From positions 231,660 to 295,659 of the forward strand of contig NZ_AQUZ01000004.1 in NCBI RefSeq assembly GCF_000372465.1: a stretch of 64,000 nt of DNA, given 5' to 3'. This document shows positions 17,650-25,682 of the stretch, one piece after another. Origin of the DNA: Kribbella catacumbae DSM 19601 (GTDB lineage Bacteria; Actinomycetota; Actinomycetes; Propionibacteriales; Kribbellaceae). The notes below the pieces were generated by a model. That model was not told the DNA's origin. It saw nothing but the letters and a program-made list of their open reading frames with translations, and did no database searches. A program made the translations under genes and the position numbers. The first letter of the stretch is position 1, and the number at the start of each line of letters is the position of its first letter.

Positions 17650-18645
17650 GTGCGACGACCTACGCTGCACGCTGTCGCCGCCCGGGCCGGTGTGTCGAAG
17701 TCGAGCGTCTCCCGGGTGATCAACGGCGAGCCGACGGTCGCGCCGGAGATCCGGCAGATCGTGATGGCCGCGGTGACCGAGCTCGGCTACGTACCGAACG
17801 GCGCGGCGCGCAACCTGGTCACCCAGAAGACGAACACGATCGCGATCATCGTCTCCGATCCCCCGGCCGGTCTGGTCTCCGACGATCCGATGTTCGCGAT
17901 GGTCGTCCGCGCCGCCTCCCGCGAACTGGAAAGCGCCGGCAAGCAGGTCTCGCTCGTCCTGGCCGGCTCGGACGAGAGCCGCTTGCGCGTCGAGCAGTAC
18001 CTCGCGGCCGGTCACGTCGATGGCGCGATGCTCGTCTCGATGGACGGTTCGGACCCGCTGCCCGCAGTACTGGCTCGGACTGGATTGCCGGTCGTATCGC
18101 ATGGGCGGCTGGCGACGCCGGGTCTGATGCCGTACGTCGACAACGACAACGTCGGCGGTGCGACCAAGGCCGTGCAGCACTTGCTTGATCAAGGGCGGCA
18201 GCGGATCGCCACCATCTCCGGACCGCTGGATATGCAGGCGGCGCAGGAGCGGTTGAACGCGTACCGGCAGAGTCTGCGGGACACAGGCCGACGATCGATT
18301 GTTGCCCTGGGCGACTTTACGCGGATCTCCGGTGCCGAGGCGATGCGCCAACTACTGCAGGACGATCCGCAGCTCGACGCGGTCTTCGCCGCCAACGACC
18401 TGATGGCGATCGGCGCCCTGCGCACGCTGCGCGAAGCCGGCCGCCGGGTGCCCGACGACGTCGCAGTGGTCGGCTTCGACGACATCGAGGCGGCTCTGTA
18501 CACCGCTCCCCCGCTCACCACCGTCCGCAGCCCGATGGGCGAGCAAGCAGCCCGCACGGTCCGCCTGCTTCTCGACCTGCTCGCCCATGGCACCGCAGAC
18601 TCCGTCATCCTGCCAACCGAGCTGATCCTCCGCGAGTCATCCTGA
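17650..18645 (+). CDS. LacI family transcriptional regulator
   Basis: The 331-residue protein has the LacI DNA-binding headpiece (TLHAVAARAGVSKSSVSRVI, then PEIRQIVMAAVTELGYVPN with the hinge) and a periplasmic-binding-protein-like sensor domain ending in VVGFDDIEAALYTAPPLTTV. I chose GTG 17650, because longer in-frame starts would place protein code across the operators. It is divergent from the GH16 glucanase, and similar palindromes flank both starts, so it probably represses the glucanase operon until an oligosaccharide binds. Confidence 0.9.
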   Translation: MRRPTLHAVAARAGVSKSSVSRVINGEPTVAPEIRQIVMAAVTELGYVPNGAARNLVTQKTNTIAIIVSDPPAGLVSDDPMFAMVVRAASRELESAGKQVSLVLAGSDESRLRVEQYLAAGHVDGAMLVSMDGSDPLPAVLARTGLPVVSHGRLATPGLMPYVDNDNVGGATKAVQHLLDQGRQRIATISGPLDMQAAQERLNAYRQSLRDTGRRSIVALGDFTRISGAEAMRQLLQDDPQLDAVFAANDLMAIGALRTLREAGRRVPDDVAVVGFDDIEAALYTAPPLTTVRSPMGEQAARTVRLLLDLLAHGTADSVILPTELILRESS

Positions 18646-18655
18646 CCCCACCTGG

Positions 18656-18678
18656 CAAGCCCACCACTGGTGGGCTTG
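18656..18678. terminator. Strong hairpin after the LacI gene
   Basis: Two 11-base arms (CAAGCCCACCA and TGGTGGGCTTG) flank a single base, giving a very stable hairpin 10 bp after the LacI stop. It works on either strand. The same sequence recurs inverted at 18739-18757. Confidence 0.65.
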
Positions 18679-18738
18679 AACACCAAACGGGGGCCGTGAA
18701 CAGTGCAGACCGTGTTCAAGGTCACCGCTGGGGGTACG

Positions 18739-18757
18739 AGCCCACCAGTGGTGGGCT
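18739..18757. terminator. Matching hairpin after the eboF-like gene
   Basis: AGCCCACCA and TGGTGGGCT flank one base, two nucleotides beyond the end of the minus-strand phosphodiesterase gene. Between the two hairpins lies another inverted pair, TTGAACAC (18676) and GTGTTCAA (18712), so the whole convergent gap is a nested inverted repeat. Confidence 0.6.
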
Positions 18758-18759
18758 TG

Positions 18760-20133
18760 CTAATCCGGGGCGGGGTGGGCTGCTTTGAGGATCAGATCCC
18801 GTACTGCGGTGGCCTCGATCCGTCCCTCCGCGGCGAGCTGGGGGTCGGTGCTGAGGAAGACCGGGCCGTCCTCGGGGTTCGAAGGCAGACGTCCGTGCGA
18901 GCCGCGCACGATCGACGGATCGAGCGGGACGACCTGCATCGCGTAGCGCAGACCGAGCTTCTTGCGCAGCAGGTACGACGCCGCGCGCGGCTTCACCCAG
19001 CGGTCGGACGGGTCGAAGAACAGCTCGGCCGGGTCGTACCCGGGCTTGCGGTGGATCTCCACTGCCCGGGCGAAGTCAGGCGCTCGCGTGTCGTCGAGCC
19101 AGTAGTAGTAGGTGAACCAGGAATCCGGCTCGGCCACCGCGACCAGTTCGCCGGCTCGCTCGTGATCCAGCCCGTACGCACGCTTGCCATCGGCATCGAG
19201 TACTTCGGCGACACCCGGCAACCCGGCGAGAAGCTTGCCAACGGCATCCAGATCCGCCGGATCCTTAACGTAGACATGCGCCAGCTGGTGATCCGCCACC
19301 GCGAACGCCCTGGAGCTCCACGGATCGAGGTACTCCATGCCGTCCTGAGTATGGATCTCCAGCAGCCCTTCGCTCCGCAGCAACCGGTTGATGTCGACCG
19401 GCCGCGAGACATCGGTGATCCCGTACTCCGAAAGCACGATCACCGTCGCTCCCTTCGCCTCCGCGTCATCCAGCAACGGAGCCAGTACTGCGTCCAGCTC
19501 GATCGCCGCGCGGATCGCCTCGACCGACGAAGCGCCGTACCGCTGCAGGTCGTAGTCGAGATGCGGGAGGTAGGTGAGCAGCAAGTCAGGGTTGTCCTGG
19601 GCAAGGATCTGCCGGGACGCGGCCACGATCCACTTGCTCGACCTGATCGATGCCGTCGGCCCCCAATAGTGGAAGAGCGGGAAGGCACCGAGCTCGCTGG
19701 TCAGCCGGTCGTGCAGCTCAACTGGGCGGGTGTAGCAGTCCGGAGCCTTGCGACCGTCGGCGTAGTAGATCGGCCGCGGGGTGACGAGCAGATCGGTGTC
19801 CGCGCCCATCGCGTACCACCAGCAGACGTTCGCCACCTTGTACGCCGGGTTCTTGCGCCGGGCAACATCCCAGACCTTGTCGCCCTGGACCAGCTTGTTG
19901 TGCTGACGCCACAGGAAGACCTCGCCGAGATCGCGGAAGTACCAGCCGTTGCCGACGACACCATGTTCCGAAGGCATCGTGCCGGTGAGGAAGGTGGCCT
20001 GGGCAGAGCAGGTGACGGCGGGCAAGACCGTCCCCAGCTCGCGGCTCAATGGCAACTGCCGCAGTCGGGGCATCCTGCGCAGGAGCCGCGGAGTCAGTCC
20101 GACGACGTCGATGACGATGACCTGCTTGCTCAC
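18760..20133 (-). CDS. Nucleotide pyrophosphatase/phosphodiesterase-like protein (EboF-like)
   Basis: This 457-residue protein belongs to the alkaline-phosphatase superfamily (NPP/phosphodiesterase type). It starts with VIVIDVVGLTPRLL, the first metal-binding Asp segment, and has the nucleophile region TCSAQATFLTG. A PHLDYDLQRYG metal segment and LSEYGITDVSRPVDIN complete the two-metal site. It would hydrolyse a phosphate monoester or diester in the pathway product. I chose GTG 20133, which overlaps the EboE stop by 4 nt (GTGA). It is the last gene of the seven-gene operon, matching the position of eboF in EBO clusters. Confidence 0.8.
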   Translation of the reverse strand: MSKQVIVIDVVGLTPRLLRRMPRLRQLPLSRELGTVLPAVTCSAQATFLTGTMPSEHGVVGNGWYFRDLGEVFLWRQHNKLVQGDKVWDVARRKNPAYKVANVCWWYAMGADTDLLVTPRPIYYADGRKAPDCYTRPVELHDRLTSELGAFPLFHYWGPTASIRSSKWIVAASRQILAQDNPDLLLTYLPHLDYDLQRYGASSVEAIRAAIELDAVLAPLLDDAEAKGATVIVLSEYGITDVSRPVDINRLLRSEGLLEIHTQDGMEYLDPWSSRAFAVADHQLAHVYVKDPADLDAVGKLLAGLPGVAEVLDADGKRAYGLDHERAGELVAVAEPDSWFTYYYWLDDTRAPDFARAVEIHRKPGYDPAELFFDPSDRWVKPRAASYLLRKKLGLRYAMQVVPLDPSIVRGSHGRLPSNPEDGPVFLSTDPQLAAEGRIEATAVRDLILKAAHPAPD

Positions 20134-21278
20134 TTGATCTCCTCCAGGCCGAGACCGACCAGGCGGTCGCGGAGCCAAGCGAGTTCTCCGGCGATGCCCT
20201 CGGCAAGTTCCTGCTGGTTCTTGGGCGCCTTGGGGAGGACGGACCAGGTGTAGGTCTCGGACTCCAGATGATGGGTCAGCGGGTGCGCGCCACCGACCAG
20301 GTGCCGCAGGCTCTCCTCCAGCACATCCGTCGTGCTCGTCAATGGGGCCCGCAGCGGGGTGTGCACGGGCACGTGGAAATGGACCCGCCACGACGCACGG
20401 CCGGACAGCTGGTCGATCAGGTCGAGGTCGTCGATCCCTGGGCCGCCGTACTCACGGGTCTGGTGCAGGAACTTCGGCTCGGCGAACTCGTTCAGCAGCT
20501 CGCGCGCCTTCGGATCCTCCGGGTCGGGGACGTGCAAGGCGGCCGACACCTGGCTCTTGACCACTTCCACTCCGGTCCGCGCCAACGTGCTGAACGCCTC
20601 GGCTGGCTGCTCGAACTGCACCGCGAGATGGCACGTGTCGAGACACAGGCCGAGCAGCGACTGAGCGGAGTACGGGGTGAGCCAGTGGGTGGCTTGCGGG
20701 ATCATCTCGAGGACGCAGCCCGGTTCGGGTTCGATCGCGACCCTGATACGGCGACCGGTGGTCTCCAGGGTCCGGGCGAGGCGCAGTTCGAGGCGGTTGA
20801 ACGCATCGCGCGCTTCGGCGTCGCGGGTCCGGCTCCACGGCGTACGCCAGGCCAGCGGCAACGTCGAGATCGACCCGTACGACGCGTCCGCGGGCATCAG
20901 TTCGCCGAGTACTTCGACGAGGTCGAGGGTGTACTGGAGTCGCGCGGGTTCGGTCCAGTCGGGTGAGTAGACCAGCTTGCCGACGACGCGATCGTGGAAC
21001 CCGGAGTACGGGAATCCGTTCAGTGTCACGACTTCGAGGTTGTTGCGGTCGAGGGCACGGCGGAGGCGGTTGAGGGCGACCGACGAGTTGGCGAGGCGGT
21101 CGGCGAGGGTGTTGGCGAGCCAGAGGCCGACGCCGAGCACCGGGACGCCTAGTTCCTTGCGGACCAGGGCCGAGCAATTGTCGAGCTGGGCGATGACGCC
21201 TTCGAGGTCCTCGGCCGGATGGACGTTCGTGCAGTAGGCGAGGTGGACGATCGAGCCGTCGGAATGCCGGAACCTCAT
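20130..21278 (-). CDS. EboE-like TIM-barrel metabolite-traffic protein
   Basis: The 382-residue protein has the xylose-isomerase-like TIM-barrel pattern and matches the EboE type. It opens with LAYCTNVHPAEDLEGV and continues with TLNGFPYSGFH, AIEPEPGCVLE, LDTCHLAVQFE and VHFHVPVHTP, giving the metal-ligand Glu, Asp and His residues expected of this fold. EBO proteins move or process a prenylated metabolite and, in cyanobacteria, are linked to scytonemin-monomer export; that is family knowledge. It overlaps its neighbours by 4 nt on both sides. Confidence 0.82.
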   Translation of the reverse strand: MRFRHSDGSIVHLAYCTNVHPAEDLEGVIAQLDNCSALVRKELGVPVLGVGLWLANTLADRLANSSVALNRLRRALDRNNLEVVTLNGFPYSGFHDRVVGKLVYSPDWTEPARLQYTLDLVEVLGELMPADASYGSISTLPLAWRTPWSRTRDAEARDAFNRLELRLARTLETTGRRIRVAIEPEPGCVLEMIPQATHWLTPYSAQSLLGLCLDTCHLAVQFEQPAEAFSTLARTGVEVVKSQVSAALHVPDPEDPKARELLNEFAEPKFLHQTREYGGPGIDDLDLIDQLSGRASWRVHFHVPVHTPLRAPLTSTTDVLEESLRHLVGGAHPLTHHLESETYTWSVLPKAPKNQQELAEGIAGELAWLRDRLVGLGLEEIK

Positions 21279-22126
21279 GCTCGGGCACCTCGCAGGATCG
21301 AGTTGCCTTCGTAGGTGTCATCCGGTTCCGTGCCGGTGAGGTCTAGCCGTTGCGACTGACCGTAGAAGGCAACCGGGTTGCGCCAGAGCACCTGGTCGAC
21401 GTCGTCCTCGGTGAAGCCGGCGGCGAGCATCGCCTGGCCGGTCGCGTAGGTGCGGAGCGGGTCGGACTTGCCCCAGTCGGCGGCCGAGTTGACCAGGATC
21501 CGCTCGGTGCCGAACTGCTGCAGGATCACGACCATGCGATCCGGGTCCATCTTGGTATCGGGGTAGATGGAGAAGCCCATCCAGCAGCCCGAGTCGGCGA
21601 CCTCCTTCACGGTCAGCTCGTTGAGGTGATCGACCACGACGCTGTGCGGTTCGAGGCCGGATTCCTTGACGACGGCGAGCGTGCGCGTAGTACCGGCCGC
21701 CTTGTCGCGATGTGGGGTGTGGACGAGGACGGGTAGCTCGAACTGCTTGGCCAGTTGGAGTTGCGTGGCGAACACCTCGTCCTCCTCGGGGGTCATCGAG
21801 TCGTAGCCGACCTCGCCGACCGCAACCACGCCGTCCTTGGCGAGATACCGCGGCAGCACTTCGAGCACCTCACGGCAACGCGGGTCGTTGGCTTCCTTGG
21901 GGTTGAGCGCGATCGTGCAGTGATGCTTGATCCCGTACTGCGACGCGCGGAACGGCTCCCAGCCGATCAGCGCGTCGAAGTAGTCGACGAACGAGCCGAC
22001 GCTGGTCCGCGGCTGACCGAGCCAGAACGCAGGCTCCACCAGAGCCTGTACTCCGTGCGCGGCCATCGCCGCGTAGTCGTCGGTGGTCCGCGACGTCATA
22101 TGGATGTGCGGATCGAAGATGCGCAT
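21275..22126 (-). CDS. TatD-family metal-dependent hydrolase (EboB-like)
   Basis: The 283-residue amidohydrolase-fold protein shows DPHIH at residues 5-9 and GEVGYD, then HTPHRDK and VDHLNE, and NSAADWGKSD near the C-terminus, the expected metal ligands. TatD proteins are often nucleases, but the EboB branch sits in metabolite clusters and may hydrolyse a small molecule. I chose ATG 22126 with a GAGAGGTG ribosome site rather than GTG 22135. It lies 12 nt after the EboA gene and overlaps the EboE start. Confidence 0.85.
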   Translation of the reverse strand: MRIFDPHIHMTSRTTDDYAAMAAHGVQALVEPAFWLGQPRTSVGSFVDYFDALIGWEPFRASQYGIKHHCTIALNPKEANDPRCREVLEVLPRYLAKDGVVAVGEVGYDSMTPEEDEVFATQLQLAKQFELPVLVHTPHRDKAAGTTRTLAVVKESGLEPHSVVVDHLNELTVKEVADSGCWMGFSIYPDTKMDPDRMVVILQQFGTERILVNSAADWGKSDPLRTYATGQAMLAAGFTEDDVDQVLWRNPVAFYGQSQRLDLTGTEPDDTYEGNSILRGARA

Positions 22127-22138
22127 GGGTGACACCTC

Positions 22139-22723
22139 TCAGGGCGGACAGGTGAGGTACGCCTCCAAGTCGGCTGGGGTGTCCCGGCCGGCTGCGCTCC
22201 GTTCGGCGGCGAAATCGGACATCATCCGGATCAGTTCCTGATCCACCCGCTTCGGCAGGCCGTCGACCACGGCCAGCGGGACATCGGCGAACACGCACTT
22301 CAGTACGGCCTGACGGAAGGCGTGTTGGGGTAGATGGTGGGTCGCGTAGGGACCGAGCGCAGCCGCGAGCAGGCGTCGGTCGTTGGTGCGGATCGCGTCC
22401 TCGATGATCGGGAGTGCCTGGTCATCGAGGGGGTGCGCGACGTCGGCGACGGACAGTGCGTGCAGCACGGCCAGCTTCTCGGCGGCGTCGCCGTACCGGT
22501 AGACATCCAGTACGTCGGTCGCCGGGGCGCCGACGAGCAGGAGGACTCGGACTGCTTGATCTGTGGTCCATGCCGGGCTGAGGCGGTCGCGACCGACCTT
22601 GCGGGCCGCTGCGGGGAAGGCAGTTTCCAGCGGTTGCCGACGCGCTTCCGCCAGCCAGGTGCGCGCCGATGCGGGCAGGAGCATCTCCAGCTCCGTTGCG
22701 GGTGTCAACACCTCCGGCCTCAT
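22139..22723 (-). CDS. EboA-like protein
   Basis: The 194-residue, mostly helical protein has no catalytic motif. It shows features I associate with EboA: the middle segment AFRQAVLKCVFADVPLAVVD, a following GLPKRVDQELIRMM helix and a conserved ERSAAGRDTP ending. EboA has no known activity but always accompanies the UbiA and TIM-barrel genes in EBO clusters. Its start overlaps the upstream isomerase-like gene by ATGA. Assignment rests on these motifs and the neighbours. Confidence 0.72.
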   Translation of the reverse strand: MRPEVLTPATELEMLLPASARTWLAEARRQPLETAFPAAARKVGRDRLSPAWTTDQAVRVLLLVGAPATDVLDVYRYGDAAEKLAVLHALSVADVAHPLDDQALPIIEDAIRTNDRRLLAAALGPYATHHLPQHAFRQAVLKCVFADVPLAVVDGLPKRVDQELIRMMSDFAAERSAAGRDTPADLEAYLTCPP

Positions 22724-23544
22724 GCTGACGCCTGGCGGAGGAAGTCGATCGAGGTGCGGGCGACTGTGGGCGCGGCGTGGGAGTGGCGTGGGAGTTCTAC
22801 CGCCACCAGGCCGGAGTACTGGATGTCGCGGAGGGCTTGGAAGACCGGTGGGAAGTCGATTTCGCCGGTACCGAACTCGAGGTGCTCGTGGATGCCTCGG
22901 CGCATGTCGTCGATCTGGACGTTCACCAGGTACTGCGCTGCCGCGGTGATGCAGGCGGGTGGGGATTGGGGCTCGTTGCAGACGAGATGGCCGATGTCGA
23001 GGGTGAGGCCGAGGGCGTCGCTGCCGACTTCTGCCTGGAGTTTCAGGTAGCCGGCCAGGTCATCGACGAGCATGCCGGGCTCTGGTTCGAGGCCGAGCTT
23101 GACGCCACGGTCGGAGGCGTACGTGACCAGTTGGTTGCAGCTGGCAACGAGTCGTTGCCAGCCGGTCTCGGCCGAGACGTCGGCGGGCAGGATGCCGGAC
23201 CAGAAGGAGACTGCTTCCGCGTCGAGATCGGCGGCGATGTCGACGGCGCGTTCGAGCAGGGCGATCCGCCATTCGGCGCCGGTGGTGTGCAGGAGGGTGG
23301 GTTCGTGTTTGCGGTACGGGTCGAGGATGTAGCGGGCGCCGGTCTCGATCACCACGGAAAGGTTGTGCTGGGCAAGCAGCTTGCCGACGGCGGCAGTGCG
23401 CTCGCGAAGCTCCGGACCGAACGGGTCCAGGTGGTTGTGGTCGAGGGTCAGCGCGACGCCGACGTACCCGAGGTCTGCGATCACCTGGAGCGCCTCGGGC
23501 AGGCGGTGGTTGGCGAACCCGTTGGTCCCGTAGCCGAATCTCAT
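22720..23544 (-). CDS. Sugar-phosphate isomerase/epimerase-like TIM-barrel protein
   Basis: This 274-residue protein is of the xylose-isomerase-like (AP-endonuclease 2) fold. It begins RFGYGTNGFANHRLPEAL and contains VVIETGARYILDP, LGLEPEPGML, LTLDIGHLVC and VQIDDMRRGIHEHLEFGTGE, which hold the Glu, Asp and His metal ligands. It may isomerise or epimerise the cyclitol or sugar intermediate. I chose ATG 23544, which overlaps the UbiA stop by ATGA, over the longer in-frame start at 23634. Together with EboE it gives two related TIM barrels in one operon. Confidence 0.78.
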   Translation of the reverse strand: MRFGYGTNGFANHRLPEALQVIADLGYVGVALTLDHNHLDPFGPELRERTAAVGKLLAQHNLSVVIETGARYILDPYRKHEPTLLHTTGAEWRIALLERAVDIAADLDAEAVSFWSGILPADVSAETGWQRLVASCNQLVTYASDRGVKLGLEPEPGMLVDDLAGYLKLQAEVGSDALGLTLDIGHLVCNEPQSPPACITAAAQYLVNVQIDDMRRGIHEHLEFGTGEIDFPPVFQALRDIQYSGLVAVELPRHSHAAPTVARTSIDFLRQASA

Positions 23545-24425
23545 GTCGGAGAAACCTTCCTGGCAAGGGCCTTGGCCAACGGCAGTGCAGTCACCAGAGC
23601 AGCCGCCAACCTCGGCGCTCCGCCCCGGGCACACCAGGCTGCCTGCAAAGGCACCAGCCCATGGATGCCGGCGCCGACTGCACGGCGGAGGTTGGGTCCG
23701 CTTGGATCGGCTGCGGCCGCGAGTTGCGCCCGCCCTACCGATCGAGCGAAGACGCCAGCAAAAGTCGCTGCCACGATCCCGGCTCCTGAAAGGTGTGGTC
23801 GGGAGGAGGCCAGCGCCGCTGCTATACCTCCGGCTGCCGTTGTCGTGGTGATGAGAGTGGTGCCTGTCAGGGCGGCTCGGGCTGGGCCTGGGGTGCCGCC
23901 GTGGACTTCGCCTTGGGACATGAGGGTGACGCCCAGGATGTGGGTGCCTATGGCGAGCGCTGGGGCTAGGGCGGCGCGGCGGGTGGGGCCGGCGCCTACA
24001 AGGACGTCTAGGGAGCGGGCGGCTGCCATGAGGAAGGGGCCCGCGGGGGTGTTCTTGCCGCCTAGGTCGTAGGTCCAGGCGGTTGCTGCCAGTGCTGCCG
24101 AGGTGCGGAGGGCTGGGCGGCCACCGGCGAGGGCTGCCAGGGCCAGGCCGGTGGCTGTCAGAGATGAGGCGAGGGCGAACGCAGTACGGGGTGTTACTCG
24201 GCCGGAGGGGATTGGGCGTTCGGGGCGCTCGGTAGCGTCGACCTCGCGGTCGGCCCAGTCGTTGAGGGCCATGCCGGCCCAGTAGATGGCGACTGAGGAT
24301 GCTGCGAGGCCGGTTAGCCGGGCTGGGCTTCGGAGGTTACCGGCGGCTACGGCACCTGCCAGTACGTCGCCTGGGACGGTTAGTGCGGCTGGGGCTCGGA
24401 CCAGTTCGACCAGGTCCTTCAGCAT
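23541..24425 (-). CDS. UbiA-family prenyltransferase (EboC-like)
   Basis: This 294-residue integral membrane enzyme joins a polyprenyl diphosphate to an acceptor. The first aspartate-rich motif is visible as NDWADREVDATERPERPIPS, the usual NDxxDxxxD / RPxRPxxxG signature, in the second or third of about eight membrane helices. The second motif is less canonical (TYDLGGKNTPAGP). I chose ATG 24425, which overlaps the inositol-phosphate synthase stop by 7 nt; the longer in-frame start would lie inside that gene. In EBO clusters EboC is thought to anchor the metabolite to a lipid. Confidence 0.85.
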   Translation of the reverse strand: MLKDLVELVRAPAALTVPGDVLAGAVAAGNLRSPARLTGLAASSVAIYWAGMALNDWADREVDATERPERPIPSGRVTPRTAFALASSLTATGLALAALAGGRPALRTSAALAATAWTYDLGGKNTPAGPFLMAAARSLDVLVGAGPTRRAALAPALAIGTHILGVTLMSQGEVHGGTPGPARAALTGTTLITTTTAAGGIAAALASSRPHLSGAGIVAATFAGVFARSVGRAQLAAAADPSGPNLRRAVGAGIHGLVPLQAAWCARGGAPRLAAALVTALPLAKALARKVSPT

Positions 24426-25543
24426 GGCTGCACCCAGCGCAGCAGTTCGTCGTACTGCCTGGCTAGGGAGTGCTCCGTCGACTCGATCGGGTCTTTGAAG
24501 TAGAAACCGAGGAAGGGCATCGCGCCGACGTGGCCGCGCTCGAGTGCGAGGGCCGACAGGCGTGCCAGGTCGAGTACGAGCGGTGCTGCGAGGGCGGAGT
24601 CGCATCCTTGCCAGGTGAACTGCAGCGTCATGCGTACGCCGAGGAAACCGGAGAACAGCACGTGGTCCCAGGCGGTTTTCCAGTCGCCCATCGGGTCGAC
24701 GTAGTCGATGTGCACCTCGCCGGCGACCTCCCCGAGCATCTCGGTGAGACCGCGTTCCTTGGAGATGCTCTTCGACTCGGCTGCACGTGGGTCGGCGAGT
24801 GTGGCGCCGTCACCGCCGCCGAGCAGGTTGGTCCCGGACCAGGCATGTACCGGCAGTGCGCGCGTCGCGAACATCGGCGCTAGGACGGACTTCACCAGGG
24901 TCTCCCCCGTCTTTGCGTCCTGTCCGCCGTACGGCATGCCGCGATCCACTGCCCACTCGCGGACGCCGGGCGGTCTGATCGAGGTTGACGGCGTGAAGTC
25001 CACGTACGCCGCGCCGGCCTCGAACGCCGCGAGCGCACCCAACGAGCTGGCTGGTAGCACCTCCCGCTCGCCCAAGACGGTCCGCAGGTCGGCGAGCCCG
25101 TCAACAGTCACTTCGTACGGCGCCTCGGTGGACGCCACGTTGATCGCCACCACGTGCTCGAGGTCGTTCCGAAGGCGGAAGGCGCGGATGTCCTCAGCCA
25201 TCCGCCGGACCATCGCAAGCTGGCCGATAGCCGACTCCGGCAGTACGGCGATGTTTCGCTCGGCCTCGGCGAGTTCGGCGGTGATCAGGGTTTCCAGGCC
25301 GGGTGGGAGGACGCCTCCTGCGACCAGGCCTTCGACCTGTTTGAGAAGTGGGGTTTCGATGAGGTCGTGGCCGCCGAAGACCAGGTGGTCCAGGGGGACC
25401 AGGTCGGCAGAAGCGAAGGCGGGGAGTTCTGTCACCACGCCGGCTGGTGGGCTGCCGTGGTTCAGGGCGGCGGCGCCGGCGATGGTCGTCGTGGCGACCG
25501 ACCCTCTTGCTCCGAACAGCCAGACACCAACGCGTCGACGCAT
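24419..25543 (-). CDS. Inositol-3-phosphate synthase
   Basis: This 374-residue enzyme is of the MIPS family, which converts glucose-6-phosphate to inositol-3-phosphate with internal NAD redox. It starts with a Rossmann segment VWLFGARGSVATT. The active-site region contains YGGQDAKTGETLVKS, GGGDGATL and the family hallmark SKSISK, and it ends with LQFTWQGCDSALAAPLVLD. I chose ATG 25543 with a GTGAGGAG ribosome site. It leads the operon. Actinomycetes normally have a separate ino1 for mycothiol and phosphatidylinositol, so this copy is probably dedicated to the EBO-like product. Confidence 0.88.
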   Translation of the reverse strand: MRRRVGVWLFGARGSVATTTIAGAAALNHGSPPAGVVTELPAFASADLVPLDHLVFGGHDLIETPLLKQVEGLVAGGVLPPGLETLITAELAEAERNIAVLPESAIGQLAMVRRMAEDIRAFRLRNDLEHVVAINVASTEAPYEVTVDGLADLRTVLGEREVLPASSLGALAAFEAGAAYVDFTPSTSIRPPGVREWAVDRGMPYGGQDAKTGETLVKSVLAPMFATRALPVHAWSGTNLLGGGDGATLADPRAAESKSISKERGLTEMLGEVAGEVHIDYVDPMGDWKTAWDHVLFSGFLGVRMTLQFTWQGCDSALAAPLVLDLARLSALALERGHVGAMPFLGFYFKDPIESTEHSLARQYDELLRWVQPC

Positions 25544-25682
25544 CCGCGGCTCCTCACGAGTCCAGCCACGGAAGGTGATCTTGGACGGACGATCCGTGAC
25601 AGATCGGAACTCTAGATCGCCTGCCGACTGCTTGGGAAGATGCCGCCGGAGACTTTGTTGTGTCAACCGCCGAATTCCCGAA

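Noticed and set aside
18703..20253. 516-codon plus-strand open frame
   Set aside because: Antisense to the EboF-like gene with Arg/Val-rich low-complexity translation and no motif; a shadow frame.
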